Assembly: GCF_910580175.1 (NCBI RefSeq)
Contig: NZ_CAJTXD010000001.1
Coordinates: 413,562-477,561 of the forward strand
DNA from: an uncultured Alistipes sp.
GTDB taxonomy: Bacteria > Bacteroidota > Bacteroidia > Bacteroidales > Rikenellaceae
Direction of reading: 5' to 3'
DNA length: 64,000 nucleotides
The notes beneath the pieces are model-generated. The model saw nothing but the letters and a program-made list of their open reading frames with translations. It was not told the origin of the DNA and made no database searches. Positions 51,080 through 60,457 of the stretch are shown piece by piece; the first letter of the stretch is position 1, and each line of letters begins with the position of its first letter. Position numbers and translations under genes: made by a program.

Positions 51080-52699
51080 TCAGAGATCGGTATCGGCTTC
51101 GGCAGCATCGTCGTAGTACGACGCCAGCGCATACAAGTTGTCATGCAGCGTCTTCATCATCGCCAAGTACTCCGTGTAGGGTTGATACTCCACCGACACC
51201 AGTCCCTTGTTCGTGCCGCGGCCGTCCTGGTATCCGTCGGCATATTCGAAGTGCATCCAGCCGGCGCAACGGCGCGTCTCCAACAGCCGCAGGCAGAAGT
51301 TCTGGTAGAATTCGCCGCGGTTCTTCTGCGTACGTACCAGCCAGCCGCCGCCGTCGGTATTGACATAGGGCCGGCCCTTGTAGGCCGCATCCGCCGCCTT
51401 GACATAAAATTCCGACACGATGAAGGGCCGGTCGCCGCACCACATCGCCAGGTCGGCCATGAAGCCGGGTTCGGGCTGCCAGCGGGCATAGTAGTTGATC
51501 GACACCACGTCGCAATAGCGGGCGCAGGCCTCGACGATGCCCCGCGTATACTTGCTCCAGTCGTGCAGACGCGCGCCCAGAATCAGATGCTGCGGATCGG
51601 CCTTGCGCACCGCTTCAGTCGTGATGCGGAAGTAGTTTTCAGCCACCTCGGCACGGAATTTCTCGCGGTGGGCCGGCGTGATGGCCGACTCGGAAGCAAT
51701 TCCCTCGCGGGTCATGAAGTCGCGCGCGAATTCACGAGCGCCGCTGTATGTGTCGGGCAGGGAGAGGAAATGCTTCAACTCGACGCCCAGCGTGTTGCTG
51801 CTGTTCTCGTAGGCCACGAACGGCAGTTCGTTGTCCAGATAGTAGCCCACGAAATGCGGATCGCCCACGAAGTCGGCGCACTTCTCCTGCGCCAGCTGCT
51901 CGACATACTCCTTGAACTTGGGTTCGAAAACGAGCACGAGACGATTGTATTTGCCCGTATCGAAAGCCTTGTCGTAGCCCAGCTTCGAGGTCATGTCCCA
52001 CATAAACGTGCGCAGCAGATAGAGGTTTTCGCCATAGGCGATCTTCCGGCGGCCCGAAATGCTGCCGGGTGCCGCATATTCAGGCGAGAGGAGGTTGTCG
52101 CGGATGTCGTCGGGGAAACGCGCGATGCGCTTGGCGCCGTACGAAATGTAGTTGATCCCATAGGAGGCCAGCATACGCCCCGTCTCGGCGCTCCACGCCG
52201 CATCCGTCCCGAAACGCGCCTTGTAGCCTGCTTCATGCTCGGCCGTAGGGGTGTCGTCCATGTGATAGGGACGCACGTGCTGCGTGCCGTGAAGAATGAC
52301 CGCCCCGCCGTCGGGATCGAGGAAATACCAGCGACCGTCGGCCTGCGCCACCCGGAAATAGCCCTCCGTACCCCGCACCGTCTGCGGCGTACCGTAGTCC
52401 AGGCGTCCGCCCCAGGGGGTTTCGACATGGAAATCCACCGGTCGGAAGCGGTTCATGCCTGCCACGGTGCGGGTCTGCGTGGCGTCGGCCACCTCGCCTC
52501 CCGCAATCGCCTCGCAGGTCGTCCAGCCGCGGAACGAACCGTTTACCAGCCGGCGGAATTCGACCGCAGTATAGCTGTATTCTTCCTTTTCGCCCGTTCC
52601 GGGTCGTTCGTCGTCCGGAGTCAAATTGTCGTCGGCACAAGCGAAGCCCAAACAGCCGCACAGCGCCAAAAGCATCCATTTAGTTTTCATCATGTTCAT
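51080..52699 (-). CDS. Agarase-like glycoside hydrolase lipoprotein
   Basis: The 539-residue protein has a lipoprotein signal (lipobox LGFAC, Cys21), a disordered Asp-rich linker and a TIM-barrel hydrolase domain. GYYLDNELPF gives the acid/base pair N290-E291 and RPFIVSEFY gives the nucleophile E430. The layout recalls GH50/agarase-like beta-galactosidase relatives. The lipidated form suggests it acts at the cell surface or periplasm. It is the last gene of the leftward PUL. MNMM offers two possible starts; the second is equally likely. Confidence 0.75.
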   Translation of the reverse strand: MNMMKTKWMLLALCGCLGFACADDNLTPDDERPGTGEKEEYSYTAVEFRRLVNGSFRGWTTCEAIAGGEVADATQTRTVAGMNRFRPVDFHVETPWGGRLDYGTPQTVRGTEGYFRVAQADGRWYFLDPDGGAVILHGTQHVRPYHMDDTPTAEHEAGYKARFGTDAAWSAETGRMLASYGINYISYGAKRIARFPDDIRDNLLSPEYAAPGSISGRRKIAYGENLYLLRTFMWDMTSKLGYDKAFDTGKYNRLVLVFEPKFKEYVEQLAQEKCADFVGDPHFVGYYLDNELPFVAYENSSNTLGVELKHFLSLPDTYSGAREFARDFMTREGIASESAITPAHREKFRAEVAENYFRITTEAVRKADPQHLILGARLHDWSKYTRGIVEACARYCDVVSINYYARWQPEPGFMADLAMWCGDRPFIVSEFYVKAADAAYKGRPYVNTDGGGWLVRTQKNRGEFYQNFCLRLLETRRCAGWMHFEYADGYQDGRGTNKGLVSVEYQPYTEYLAMMKTLHDNLYALASYYDDAAEADTDL

Positions 52700-53602
52700 C
52701 TATTTTTCGGTTAGTTTATTCATTTCTTGCAATCGCAATAAGGCTGCGGCATAACGTCTTCCCAATTCGCGCTGACTCGCCGCCGAGAAATGGGGATCGC
52801 TCTCATCTTTCATCGGTTCCAGTCCCTCCGAGCCGACGCACGCCGTGTGCGGCAGACGCAGCCCGCGCAGCATCGCATTGAACGGCGCCGTACCTTCGGG
52901 ACGCCGCGTCCAGTTCCACCGGGCGATCTGGCCGAATACGAACGGCAAACGCGGATCGTTCAGCTCAGCACGCAAACGTTCCACAAGCAGACGCAGGCAC
53001 GCTTCGTAGCGCTGCGGATGCGCCGCATCGGCTTCGCCCTGGTGCCACAGCACGCCGACCACCTCGCCCCACTCCTGCGCGGCACGCAGGCGGGCCAGCG
53101 CTGCATCGAGCAGCTGCCCTTTCGGGCCGATCCATTCGTCGATCGAAGTGCCGCCGCGCGCATTCACGACCAGCCCCACCGGCCGCCCCGTCATCCCGAC
53201 GAACGCCGATGCAAAACCGCCCGCCGGCCCCACCTGCTGCATGCCCAGTTCCTTGCGCACCGTAGAATAGCGGTTCAGCGGTTCGACGGCCGGTGCGAAG
53301 CGCCCTTCGGCATCGAGAAGCCACACGCCGGCCACCGTATCACGGGCCGCAGCGTCGAGCGGGCCGCGGCCCGCCATGTTCGACTGTCCGATGCAAAGCA
53401 CGATCTGCAACCGCAGCAGCCGCACGAAACGCACGCCCTGCCGGTCGAGCGTATCGCCCCGCATCCGGCAAGGCCGCAGCTCACGTCCCTGCGCCGTTGT
53501 GCAGCGCAGTGTCCGGCGGGCGTTCCAAGGCACATATACCGTCTGCGCCGCCGCTCCGAACGCCCACAGCAACAGCAGGCCGCAAATCCATAGCCGCCTC
53601 AT
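52700..53602 (-). CDS. SGNH carbohydrate esterase (sialate-O-acetylesterase-like)
   Basis: The 300-residue product has a signal peptide (about 1-20) and the SASA/CE6-like esterase motifs. These are LCIGQSNMAGRG (nucleophile Ser74), NARGGTSIDEW, LWHQGEADA and the late SDPHFS (Asp/His of the triad). It should remove acetyl groups from sugars so that the glycosidases of the locus can act. Its stop is directly next to the start of the downstream hydrolase gene. Confidence 0.85.
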   Translation of the reverse strand: MRRLWICGLLLLWAFGAAAQTVYVPWNARRTLRCTTAQGRELRPCRMRGDTLDRQGVRFVRLLRLQIVLCIGQSNMAGRGPLDAAARDTVAGVWLLDAEGRFAPAVEPLNRYSTVRKELGMQQVGPAGGFASAFVGMTGRPVGLVVNARGGTSIDEWIGPKGQLLDAALARLRAAQEWGEVVGVLWHQGEADAAHPQRYEACLRLLVERLRAELNDPRLPFVFGQIARWNWTRRPEGTAPFNAMLRGLRLPHTACVGSEGLEPMKDESDPHFSAASQRELGRRYAAALLRLQEMNKLTEK

Positions 53603-53606
53603 GGCC

Positions 53607-56237
53607 TCAATGGTTGCGATAGATCCGTATGGCGTTGAGCACCGCCTCGCCCTCCCGCGGCTCGAAGTCGATCCGTATGCCCTTGCCGTCGCTTACCGTC
53701 ACTTCGACCTTGCGCACCAGCGCCCGGGCGAATCCGACCTCCTCGGCGATCGAGAAGTTCTCGAAAACGCAGGTGCCGTTGACCGTCACATCGAAGCGGC
53801 GCCCCCGATAACGGGTGCCCGCATCGTCGGCCCCCAGATTGTAGGCCAGTTTCGCGCGTTCGCCGTCCGCATCCAGTTCGGCCCAATAGAAATAGATCGA
53901 ATAGGTGCCGTCGGGCACATCGGCGCAGAACCTTTCGATACCGACCCGCTGGGTCTGGAACAACGGGTTGCACGCCGTGCCGCGGATGTCTGCCGCCGTG
54001 CCGAGCCAGCCCGTGCCCTCGCGGCGCAATATGCGGCCACCCGCATAGCCCCAGCTGCCCGGAACGTAAGGCTGCTCGGGAATCCACGCCGTACCGGCTG
54101 CGCGGTCGTCGAAATAGCGCGGCGAGCCGAGCATCACGTTCAACTCGGTAAACGCGGTCGGCGTGGCCCGCACCAGACGGAAATCCACCGTCAGGACGTC
54201 GGTCAGCGCGCCGGCCGTGGCGACGAGACGGTTTTCGCCATCGACGAACGGCACGTCGAACATCGCCACGCCGCCCTCGGGACGTTTCGTACCCAACTTG
54301 CGGCCGTTGTGCGTCAACGTTACCGTCTGCCGGTTGCAGAACACCGGCACCGGCTGCACCGAGCGGCCGCGGCCGTCGTCGGCCCCGCCGCGGTTCTCCC
54401 AGCAACGGTTGCCGATCAGCAGCTGCGGCTCTGCATTGAGCCGGCTCTTATAAAAGAGGTAGGTATCTTTCTTTTCGCGGTCGAGGCCCGTCAATCCCTT
54501 GTTGTTGACATGGGGCACCACGTCGGCGCGCGGCTCCGAATAGAAGCTGTTGAGGTTCCACACCGACGACCCGGCCACGAAAGGCCGGCGCTCGATTTCG
54601 CGCAGGTAGTGGCGATGATAGAGCAGACCGTACTCCTGCGAGAAGTCGAACTGCTCGGGCGCGAACGAATGGACGCGCTGATCCACGTCGGCCCCGTATT
54701 CGGTCACCATCAGCACCTTGTCCGGGTATTCGGCATGCAGCCGGTCGAGAATCTGCTCGAAGCGCGTAATGTCCTTCTCGTACCACCCTTGGTAGAGGTT
54801 CCAGCCTTGAATCATCGGTATGCGCGTGAGGTTCGCCGCAGCATAGGCTTCGGGCGCATTGTGATAGGCCATCATGGTGTAACGCGAGGGATCCTCCGCA
54901 CGCACGGCCTCCTCCAGCGCCCGGGCCACGCGCTCGACCGCCTTATAGTAGACCGCCAGTTCGCGTTCGTCCTTGTAGGGCGGACGCAGCAGCACCTCGT
55001 TCATGTAGGCCCAGATCATTACCGACGGATGGTTGAAGTCCTGGCGGATCATTTCGCGGGCCATCTGCACCGCGTTGTCCAGAAAGGCGTCGCTCTCCGT
55101 GACGGCATTGACCACCGGAATCTCCACCGAGGCCACGATCCCCAGCCGGTCGCACATCTCCAGCACCACCGGATCTTGCGGATAGTGGGATATGCGCAGG
55201 AAGTTGCCGCCCATCTGCTTGAGCAGCCGGATGTCGCGTTCGTGCATGGCATCCGGCAACGCCCAGCCGCGCCCCTCGTAGTCCTGGTGGCGGCACGTGC
55301 CCAGCAGCTTGCGCGAACGTCCGTTGAGCGAGAATCCTGCGTCGGGATCGAACGCAAACCACCGCAGGCCCAGCGAATTCGACACGCAGTCGAGTTCTGT
55401 CCCGTCCTCGGCGACAAGACGCGTAAGGACGCGGTAGAGATTCGGTTCGTCGATGTCCCACAGCTGCGGATCCTCGATCCGTATGCCCCGGCACACGGGT
55501 TCCACGACCTGCCCGGCGGGCACCGTCAGCAGCGTGTCCGCAACCGCAGCCCGACGGCCGTCGGGCGCCATGATCCGATGCTCCAGCCGCACACACGCAG
55601 GCTCCCCGCCGCGGTTCGCCACGACCGTACGCACATCGACCGTCGCTTCGTGCGCCGAAACCTCGGGCGTGGTCAGGTAAACCCCCGACGAGGCCATATC
55701 TACGGGCGCCACATGCACCCGGTCGGTCAGCAGCAGGCTCACGTCGCGGTAGATGCCGCCGAAAAAGGTAAAGTCGGCCGAGAGCGGCGGCATGTCGGGG
55801 TCGTGGCGGTTGTCGGCCTCCACGGCCACCAGATTCTCGCCCGGCACGACCCAGCGCGTGATGTCCAGCGCGAAACGCGTGTAGCCGCCTGCATGCCGGC
55901 CCGCAAAATGGCCGTTTACCCAGACGCAGGCCGTCTGGTTCACGCCCTCGAAGCACAGATAGACCTGCTTGGCCGCAATGCTTTCGGGCAGGAACAGCCG
56001 TTTGCGGTACCACCCCGGCCCGCGATAGTAGCCCGGCACGTCATCGTCGGCATCCTGCGCATTCCACGTATGCGGCAGATCGACGACCTCCCACCGGCTG
56101 TCGTCGGCTCCGGGGAGGAACGCGTCGTGGGAAGCCCCCCGGCTGAAGCGCCATGCCTCGTTGATCGTATATTTTTCACGCGCCGAGAGCTGCACGAGCG
56201 ACCCGAGCGCCAAGAAAAAAGCAAGGAAGAATTTCAT
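53607..56237 (-). CDS. GH2-family beta-galactosidase-like enzyme
   Basis: The 876-residue protein has a signal peptide (about 1-19), a sugar-binding jelly-roll domain (about 25-190), an immunoglobulin-like domain (about 190-290) and the catalytic TIM barrel. IWAYMNE gives the acid/base E414 and LMVTEYGAD the nucleophile E513. A C-terminal part of about 250 residues resembles carbohydrate-binding or Ig-like modules. Export signal and location fit a periplasmic exo-glycosidase. Activity could be beta-galactosidase, beta-mannosidase or beta-glucuronidase; the sequence does not decide. Confidence 0.92.
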   Translation of the reverse strand: MKFFLAFFLALGSLVQLSAREKYTINEAWRFSRGASHDAFLPGADDSRWEVVDLPHTWNAQDADDDVPGYYRGPGWYRKRLFLPESIAAKQVYLCFEGVNQTACVWVNGHFAGRHAGGYTRFALDITRWVVPGENLVAVEADNRHDPDMPPLSADFTFFGGIYRDVSLLLTDRVHVAPVDMASSGVYLTTPEVSAHEATVDVRTVVANRGGEPACVRLEHRIMAPDGRRAAVADTLLTVPAGQVVEPVCRGIRIEDPQLWDIDEPNLYRVLTRLVAEDGTELDCVSNSLGLRWFAFDPDAGFSLNGRSRKLLGTCRHQDYEGRGWALPDAMHERDIRLLKQMGGNFLRISHYPQDPVVLEMCDRLGIVASVEIPVVNAVTESDAFLDNAVQMAREMIRQDFNHPSVMIWAYMNEVLLRPPYKDERELAVYYKAVERVARALEEAVRAEDPSRYTMMAYHNAPEAYAAANLTRIPMIQGWNLYQGWYEKDITRFEQILDRLHAEYPDKVLMVTEYGADVDQRVHSFAPEQFDFSQEYGLLYHRHYLREIERRPFVAGSSVWNLNSFYSEPRADVVPHVNNKGLTGLDREKKDTYLFYKSRLNAEPQLLIGNRCWENRGGADDGRGRSVQPVPVFCNRQTVTLTHNGRKLGTKRPEGGVAMFDVPFVDGENRLVATAGALTDVLTVDFRLVRATPTAFTELNVMLGSPRYFDDRAAGTAWIPEQPYVPGSWGYAGGRILRREGTGWLGTAADIRGTACNPLFQTQRVGIERFCADVPDGTYSIYFYWAELDADGERAKLAYNLGADDAGTRYRGRRFDVTVNGTCVFENFSIAEEVGFARALVRKVEVTVSDGKGIRIDFEPREGEAVLNAIRIYRNH

Positions 56238-56249
56238 ATCGTCGATTCG

Positions 56250-58589
56250 TTAAAATGTACACTCCAGCGGTTCGCCCGCATACTCCATCGTTCGGCACGC
56301 AGGCGGCATGCCGGGTCGGAAAAGCCGCAGCATCAACCGCTGCCTGCGGGCCATACCTTCGTAGGCCCCCTCGCGGCGGGCGATCCGCAGCGTCGCCGCA
56401 GCATCGTCCCACGCCAGCCGCACGAGGGCGTATTCTCCCTCCGCATACCCGAAGCCGTCGCCCGCATCGTCGTAGAGCGCGAACCGGGCGTCGGCGCCGG
56501 CATAAATGCGGATTTCGAGCGTCGTGTCGGGCCGCTCCATGGCCGAACGTTTCGCCTCGCCCATCGGGACGATCGACCCGCCGCGCACGTAGAGCGGCAA
56601 TTCGGTCAAGTCGCACGTTGCGACAACCCGTTCGCCGCCGCGGCAAGCCTGGCCCGTGAAGAAGTCGTACCACCACACCCCCTCGTGGCGCGGCAACAAG
56701 GTCTCCACCTGCTGACGTTCAGCGCCGGCAGGCAGCGGCTCGAAAACGGGGCGCACCAACAGCGCGCCGCCCAACAGAAAGGCTTCGTCGGCCCGGGCTA
56801 CGGCGCGATCCGCCGGAAAAGCCATGCCGAGCGCCTCGATCATCGAGGCCCCCTCGGCGGCGACCCCGCGGGCCGCCGAATAGATGAACGGCATCAGCCG
56901 ATAACGCAAATCAATATATTTCAACTGGTTGATGTATTCGGCACTCCGTTCGTCGCCGAACCGCCACACCTCGCGCGGCACATCGGTACCGTGGGCACGG
57001 AAAATCGGCAGAAACGCCGCGAACTGGAACCAGCGGGCATAAAGGTTGCGGTAGTCCGGATCGTTCAGCCCGCGCGGATAAGGGCCGCCGTTGCTCTTCA
57101 CGAAGAAGCCCCCCGCATCGACCGTCCACCACGGAAAACCCGAGGCCGAAAGCCCCACGCCTGCGGCGAGCTGACGCCGGAAGTTCTCCCACGAGGCCAC
57201 CACGTCGCCCGACCACACGGCCGTGCCGTAGCGCTGCTGCCCGGCGAAAGCCGAACGCGTGAAAAGAAAAGGCCGCCGCTCGGGCTGCGCCTGGCGCAAC
57301 CGCTCGTACAAGTCGCCCATCCACACCAGCGAATAGGCGTTCAGATAACGATGGAAGGCTCCCCAGGCCGTGCGTCCGGCCGATTTGGTGCGTTCCTCCT
57401 GACGCCGCTGCGTGAAACCCTCGCGGAACGAGGGTTCGGTGGCGTCCATCCACCAACCGTCGACGCCGGTCGACAGCAGGCCCCGGCTGAAATGCTCCCA
57501 GAAGATGTCGCGCGCCGCGGGATCGAACGCATCGAAGACCTTATAGCCGGCCCACGTGCGCTCGTCGAAAAGCGCCCCGGCCCGTTCCAGGTCACGGTAT
57601 ACGGCCGTCTGCGGCCCGAAGCCCGGCCACACCGAAAGCATCAGCCGGACACCGCCGGTCTCGTGCAGCCGCGCGATGCTCCGGGCCGGCTCCGGAAACC
57701 GCACCGAATCCCACAGCAGCGCATTCCAACGGGGCTTATCGCCCCAATACTCCCAGTCCTGCACGATGACGTCGAGCGGAATATTCCGCCGGCGGTATTC
57801 GTGCACGACCTCCTCCAGTTCGTCGAACGACTTATAGCGCTCCTTCGACTGCCAGAATCCGAAGACCCATTTGGGCGGCAGCGACGCCGCACCGGTCAGC
57901 TCGCGGTAACCCCTCACGCAGTCGGCCGGGTCGTCGCCCCGCACGAACCAGTAGTCCACCGCATCGGCCACCTCCGACTCGAACTCGAAACACGCGCCTG
58001 CGTCGCGGAACTCCGACGCCGAAGGATTGTCCCACAGCACGCCGTAACCGCGCGTCGACACCGCATAGGGGTTGACGATCTCCTTGTTGGCCTGCAACAG
58101 CAGCACCGTATCGCGCTTGCGATCCACGCCGCCGGTCTGGTACTGGCCCAGTCCATAGAGCGACTCCTCCTCCGTGGAGCGGAAACGCTGCACCACCCCA
58201 TAGCACGCTTCGCCGCCTACCGTATCGGGCACGAAGCTGCGCTCGTCTTCTTCGAGCAGCAGACACCCCCGCGCCGGATCGTAGAACGAGAAGCGGCCCG
58301 ACGTCCGATCATAACGCACCTCCAGGCGCGCCGTACGGAACGCATAACCCTCCTCGCACGCCGTATACCGCACCGCCACAGGATCGTCCGACGGCACGGT
58401 CGCCAGCCGGCGGGTCGCAAGGCTCGCCGTATCGGGCAGCACCAGAATGCGCACCGCCCGTTCCGAACGGAACTCCACGGAGCAACTCATCCCCCGCTCC
58501 TCGAAACGGAACACGCTACCCTCGCGGGAAACATTTCCACAGCCGCCCACAGCCAGCAGGGCGAACAGCAACAATCGTCGGCCCATCAT
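56250..58589 (-). CDS. GH31-family alpha-glycosidase
   Basis: The 779-residue lipoprotein (lipobox near VGGC, Cys17) has an N-terminal beta domain, the GH31 catalytic barrel with nucleophile D382 in DGWWMDATEP and acid/base D462 in VWSGDV, and C-terminal beta domains. Members cut alpha-glucosides or alpha-xylosides. It starts 3 bases into the end of the upstream GH99-like gene (overlap of 4 bases), so the two are translationally coupled. The substrate is unknown. Confidence 0.92.
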   Translation of the reverse strand: MMGRRLLLFALLAVGGCGNVSREGSVFRFEERGMSCSVEFRSERAVRILVLPDTASLATRRLATVPSDDPVAVRYTACEEGYAFRTARLEVRYDRTSGRFSFYDPARGCLLLEEDERSFVPDTVGGEACYGVVQRFRSTEEESLYGLGQYQTGGVDRKRDTVLLLQANKEIVNPYAVSTRGYGVLWDNPSASEFRDAGACFEFESEVADAVDYWFVRGDDPADCVRGYRELTGAASLPPKWVFGFWQSKERYKSFDELEEVVHEYRRRNIPLDVIVQDWEYWGDKPRWNALLWDSVRFPEPARSIARLHETGGVRLMLSVWPGFGPQTAVYRDLERAGALFDERTWAGYKVFDAFDPAARDIFWEHFSRGLLSTGVDGWWMDATEPSFREGFTQRRQEERTKSAGRTAWGAFHRYLNAYSLVWMGDLYERLRQAQPERRPFLFTRSAFAGQQRYGTAVWSGDVVASWENFRRQLAAGVGLSASGFPWWTVDAGGFFVKSNGGPYPRGLNDPDYRNLYARWFQFAAFLPIFRAHGTDVPREVWRFGDERSAEYINQLKYIDLRYRLMPFIYSAARGVAAEGASMIEALGMAFPADRAVARADEAFLLGGALLVRPVFEPLPAGAERQQVETLLPRHEGVWWYDFFTGQACRGGERVVATCDLTELPLYVRGGSIVPMGEAKRSAMERPDTTLEIRIYAGADARFALYDDAGDGFGYAEGEYALVRLAWDDAAATLRIARREGAYEGMARRQRLMLRLFRPGMPPACRTMEYAGEPLECTF

Positions 58590-60391
58590 TTTATCAAGGT
58601 ATAATGAAACGAAATATCGCGCACCTTCACCGGCCCTTTGAACAGGAAAGTGAAGCCGGGCGTCATATCATAAAGCACGTTTTCGGGAGCCAGTTCCACG
58701 CGCACGCGCCGCCACGTCCCCGTTCCGTCGGTGCGGAATTTCGCCACCGTGGCGAACAGTTCCTTGGGTTGCCGCTCCGTGCGCGAATAGACGAACGCGA
58801 ACCGTTTGTCGGGTTCCCCGTCGAAATACTCGAACTCCAAATAGCCCGTATGGGTGCGCGCCGTCATCAACGGTCCGAGCGCCCACGCCGGGAAGCAGAC
58901 CTTCAACTCGGGATCGGCGCTCCAGGCACCCCATGCGGCTTCGCTGCTGAAACGCAGATCGGCCGTCGCCACATCGAGCAAACGACGTTTCAACTTGGCC
59001 TCCGCAGCCCCGAAAAGCACCCCGGCGTCTGTCAGCAGCTGTTTCGCCTCGGCATACCGTCCCTCGGCCATGCCGTGGGCCGCCCGATCGAGCAGCGCAT
59101 CCCCGTCGATAGTCTTGCGGTTCGCCGCCGCCAGCAGGGCGCTGCGCTTCCTTAATGCAAAAAGTTGCGCCGGCAGCTCCAGCCCCGTCTCATCGGCCGG
59201 GCACTCCTTGAACAACGACGCATAGCGCAGCGTGGTGCGCAGTTCGCGGTCGCCGTTTTCCACCGTGGGTTCGATTTCGTGACCCTCCGTGTAGTCGCTC
59301 CACGAAGCGATGAAGACCATGTCGAGGCTGTCGCGCGAAGCCATGCAGAAATCCCACATCCGCTCGTAGGTGCGCCCCTCGTCGCGCGGAATGCAAAAGA
59401 AATGCTGACGCCCCCAGCCGGCACAGCCGCGGTTGTCCATCCCCGGCGTCACGAAACCGGCCTTGACCGTAAAGGCGGGATCGGCACTCAGCCAGATCGA
59501 ATCGCGAAACGGCTTCATGAACTCGATGCAGTCGTCTGAAACGGCATAATTATCCCACGCAGCATGCTCCGCATCCCGAGACCTCACGCGGGCCGGCAGC
59601 CAAGCCGTGGGGATCGTCCCCAGGCGGCACCAGGCCTCGATTTCGTCGCTCCAGCGCACCGGCACATAACGATCCTCCTCCAGCGTACCCCAATCCGCCC
59701 AGCGGCGCAGCACGGCCGGCTGCGCCATACCCTCGGGCAAACGCACCTGCGCCGCGGCACGGGCATACTCCTCGGGCGTAGCGCCCGGCCCGAAAAGATA
59801 GAACACCGGACGTCCGCCGACCGTGGGAGCCGTCGGCCCGGAGAACACCTCGTCGACCAGATACTGGCAGCAGCGGGCAAAGTGCTCGGTCTTCTGCTCG
59901 CGGGTCGCGATTTCGGGGTGCAAGCGCGTGATCCAATCGTAGTAAAGCCATCCGTCGCACCAGTTGACCCCGATTTCGAAGCCGTACTTCGCCGCCACGG
60001 GCTGCATAGCCCGCAGCAGGAGGTCGTTCTCGTGCCCCATGAAGCCCCACTCGACAAAAAAACCGTCGACCCCCGCAGCCTTGGCTGCCAGAATCCGGTA
60101 TTCGATCGCATGGGGGTCGAGGTCGGAGTGCATGCCGATCGCAGGATAGGCCGCAGCGGCGATGTCGCGGCGGCCGAGCGAGTCGCAGAAATCGGCGTTG
60201 TAGCACAGCCGCGCACGTCCGGTCTGCGACTTGTGCGTGTCGGCGTGCATCTCCCAACGGCCCAATTTACCATCGTGGGCGCGCGTATAACGCACGCCGT
60301 GGTAGTCGGCATAGACTTTCTTGCCGTTCTGCGCCGAAAGTCCTGACGCCCACAGGAGCGCCAGGAACAAAAGCAGGCGGAAAGGTTTCAT
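58586..60391 (-). CDS. GH99/GH71-like glycosidase
   Basis: The 601-residue protein has a signal peptide (about 1-20) and a TIM-barrel domain of the GH71/99-like kind, with DGFFVEWGF (about 109-117) and SWSDYTEGHEIEP (about 375-387) as the acidic clusters. The last 130 residues form a separate beta-rich domain (VCFPAWALGPLMTARTHTGY). Family GH99 enzymes act on alpha-mannosides from inside chains; GH71 on alpha-1,3-glucan. Assignment to one family is uncertain. It is the first enzyme gene after the surface-lipoprotein part of the locus. Confidence 0.75.
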   Translation of the reverse strand: MKPFRLLLFLALLWASGLSAQNGKKVYADYHGVRYTRAHDGKLGRWEMHADTHKSQTGRARLCYNADFCDSLGRRDIAAAAYPAIGMHSDLDPHAIEYRILAAKAAGVDGFFVEWGFMGHENDLLLRAMQPVAAKYGFEIGVNWCDGWLYYDWITRLHPEIATREQKTEHFARCCQYLVDEVFSGPTAPTVGGRPVFYLFGPGATPEEYARAAAQVRLPEGMAQPAVLRRWADWGTLEEDRYVPVRWSDEIEAWCRLGTIPTAWLPARVRSRDAEHAAWDNYAVSDDCIEFMKPFRDSIWLSADPAFTVKAGFVTPGMDNRGCAGWGRQHFFCIPRDEGRTYERMWDFCMASRDSLDMVFIASWSDYTEGHEIEPTVENGDRELRTTLRYASLFKECPADETGLELPAQLFALRKRSALLAAANRKTIDGDALLDRAAHGMAEGRYAEAKQLLTDAGVLFGAAEAKLKRRLLDVATADLRFSSEAAWGAWSADPELKVCFPAWALGPLMTARTHTGYLEFEYFDGEPDKRFAFVYSRTERQPKELFATVAKFRTDGTGTWRRVRVELAPENVLYDMTPGFTFLFKGPVKVRDISFHYTLIK

Positions 60392-60412
60392 AAAAAACGT
60401 TATCGGAAAAAC

Positions 60413-60448
60413 AGGGAGTTTTCCGGCCTGAAGGTCAGAAAACTCCCT
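60413..60448 (-). terminator. Hairpin between lipoprotein and enzyme parts of the PUL
   Basis: An 11-bp stem AGGGAGTTTTC / GAAAACTCCCT (60413-60423 with 60438-60448), loop 14 bases. On the minus strand it is followed by GTTTTT. It may stop or thin transcription into the enzyme genes. Confidence 0.65.
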
Positions 60449-60457
60449 AAAAAACTT

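Noticed and set aside
53376..58604. 1742-codon open frame on the plus strand
   Set aside because: It is antisense to the GH2, GH31 and esterase genes, which have complete catalytic motifs. Long open antisense frames are expected in GC-rich coding DNA, and this one has no recognisable domain.
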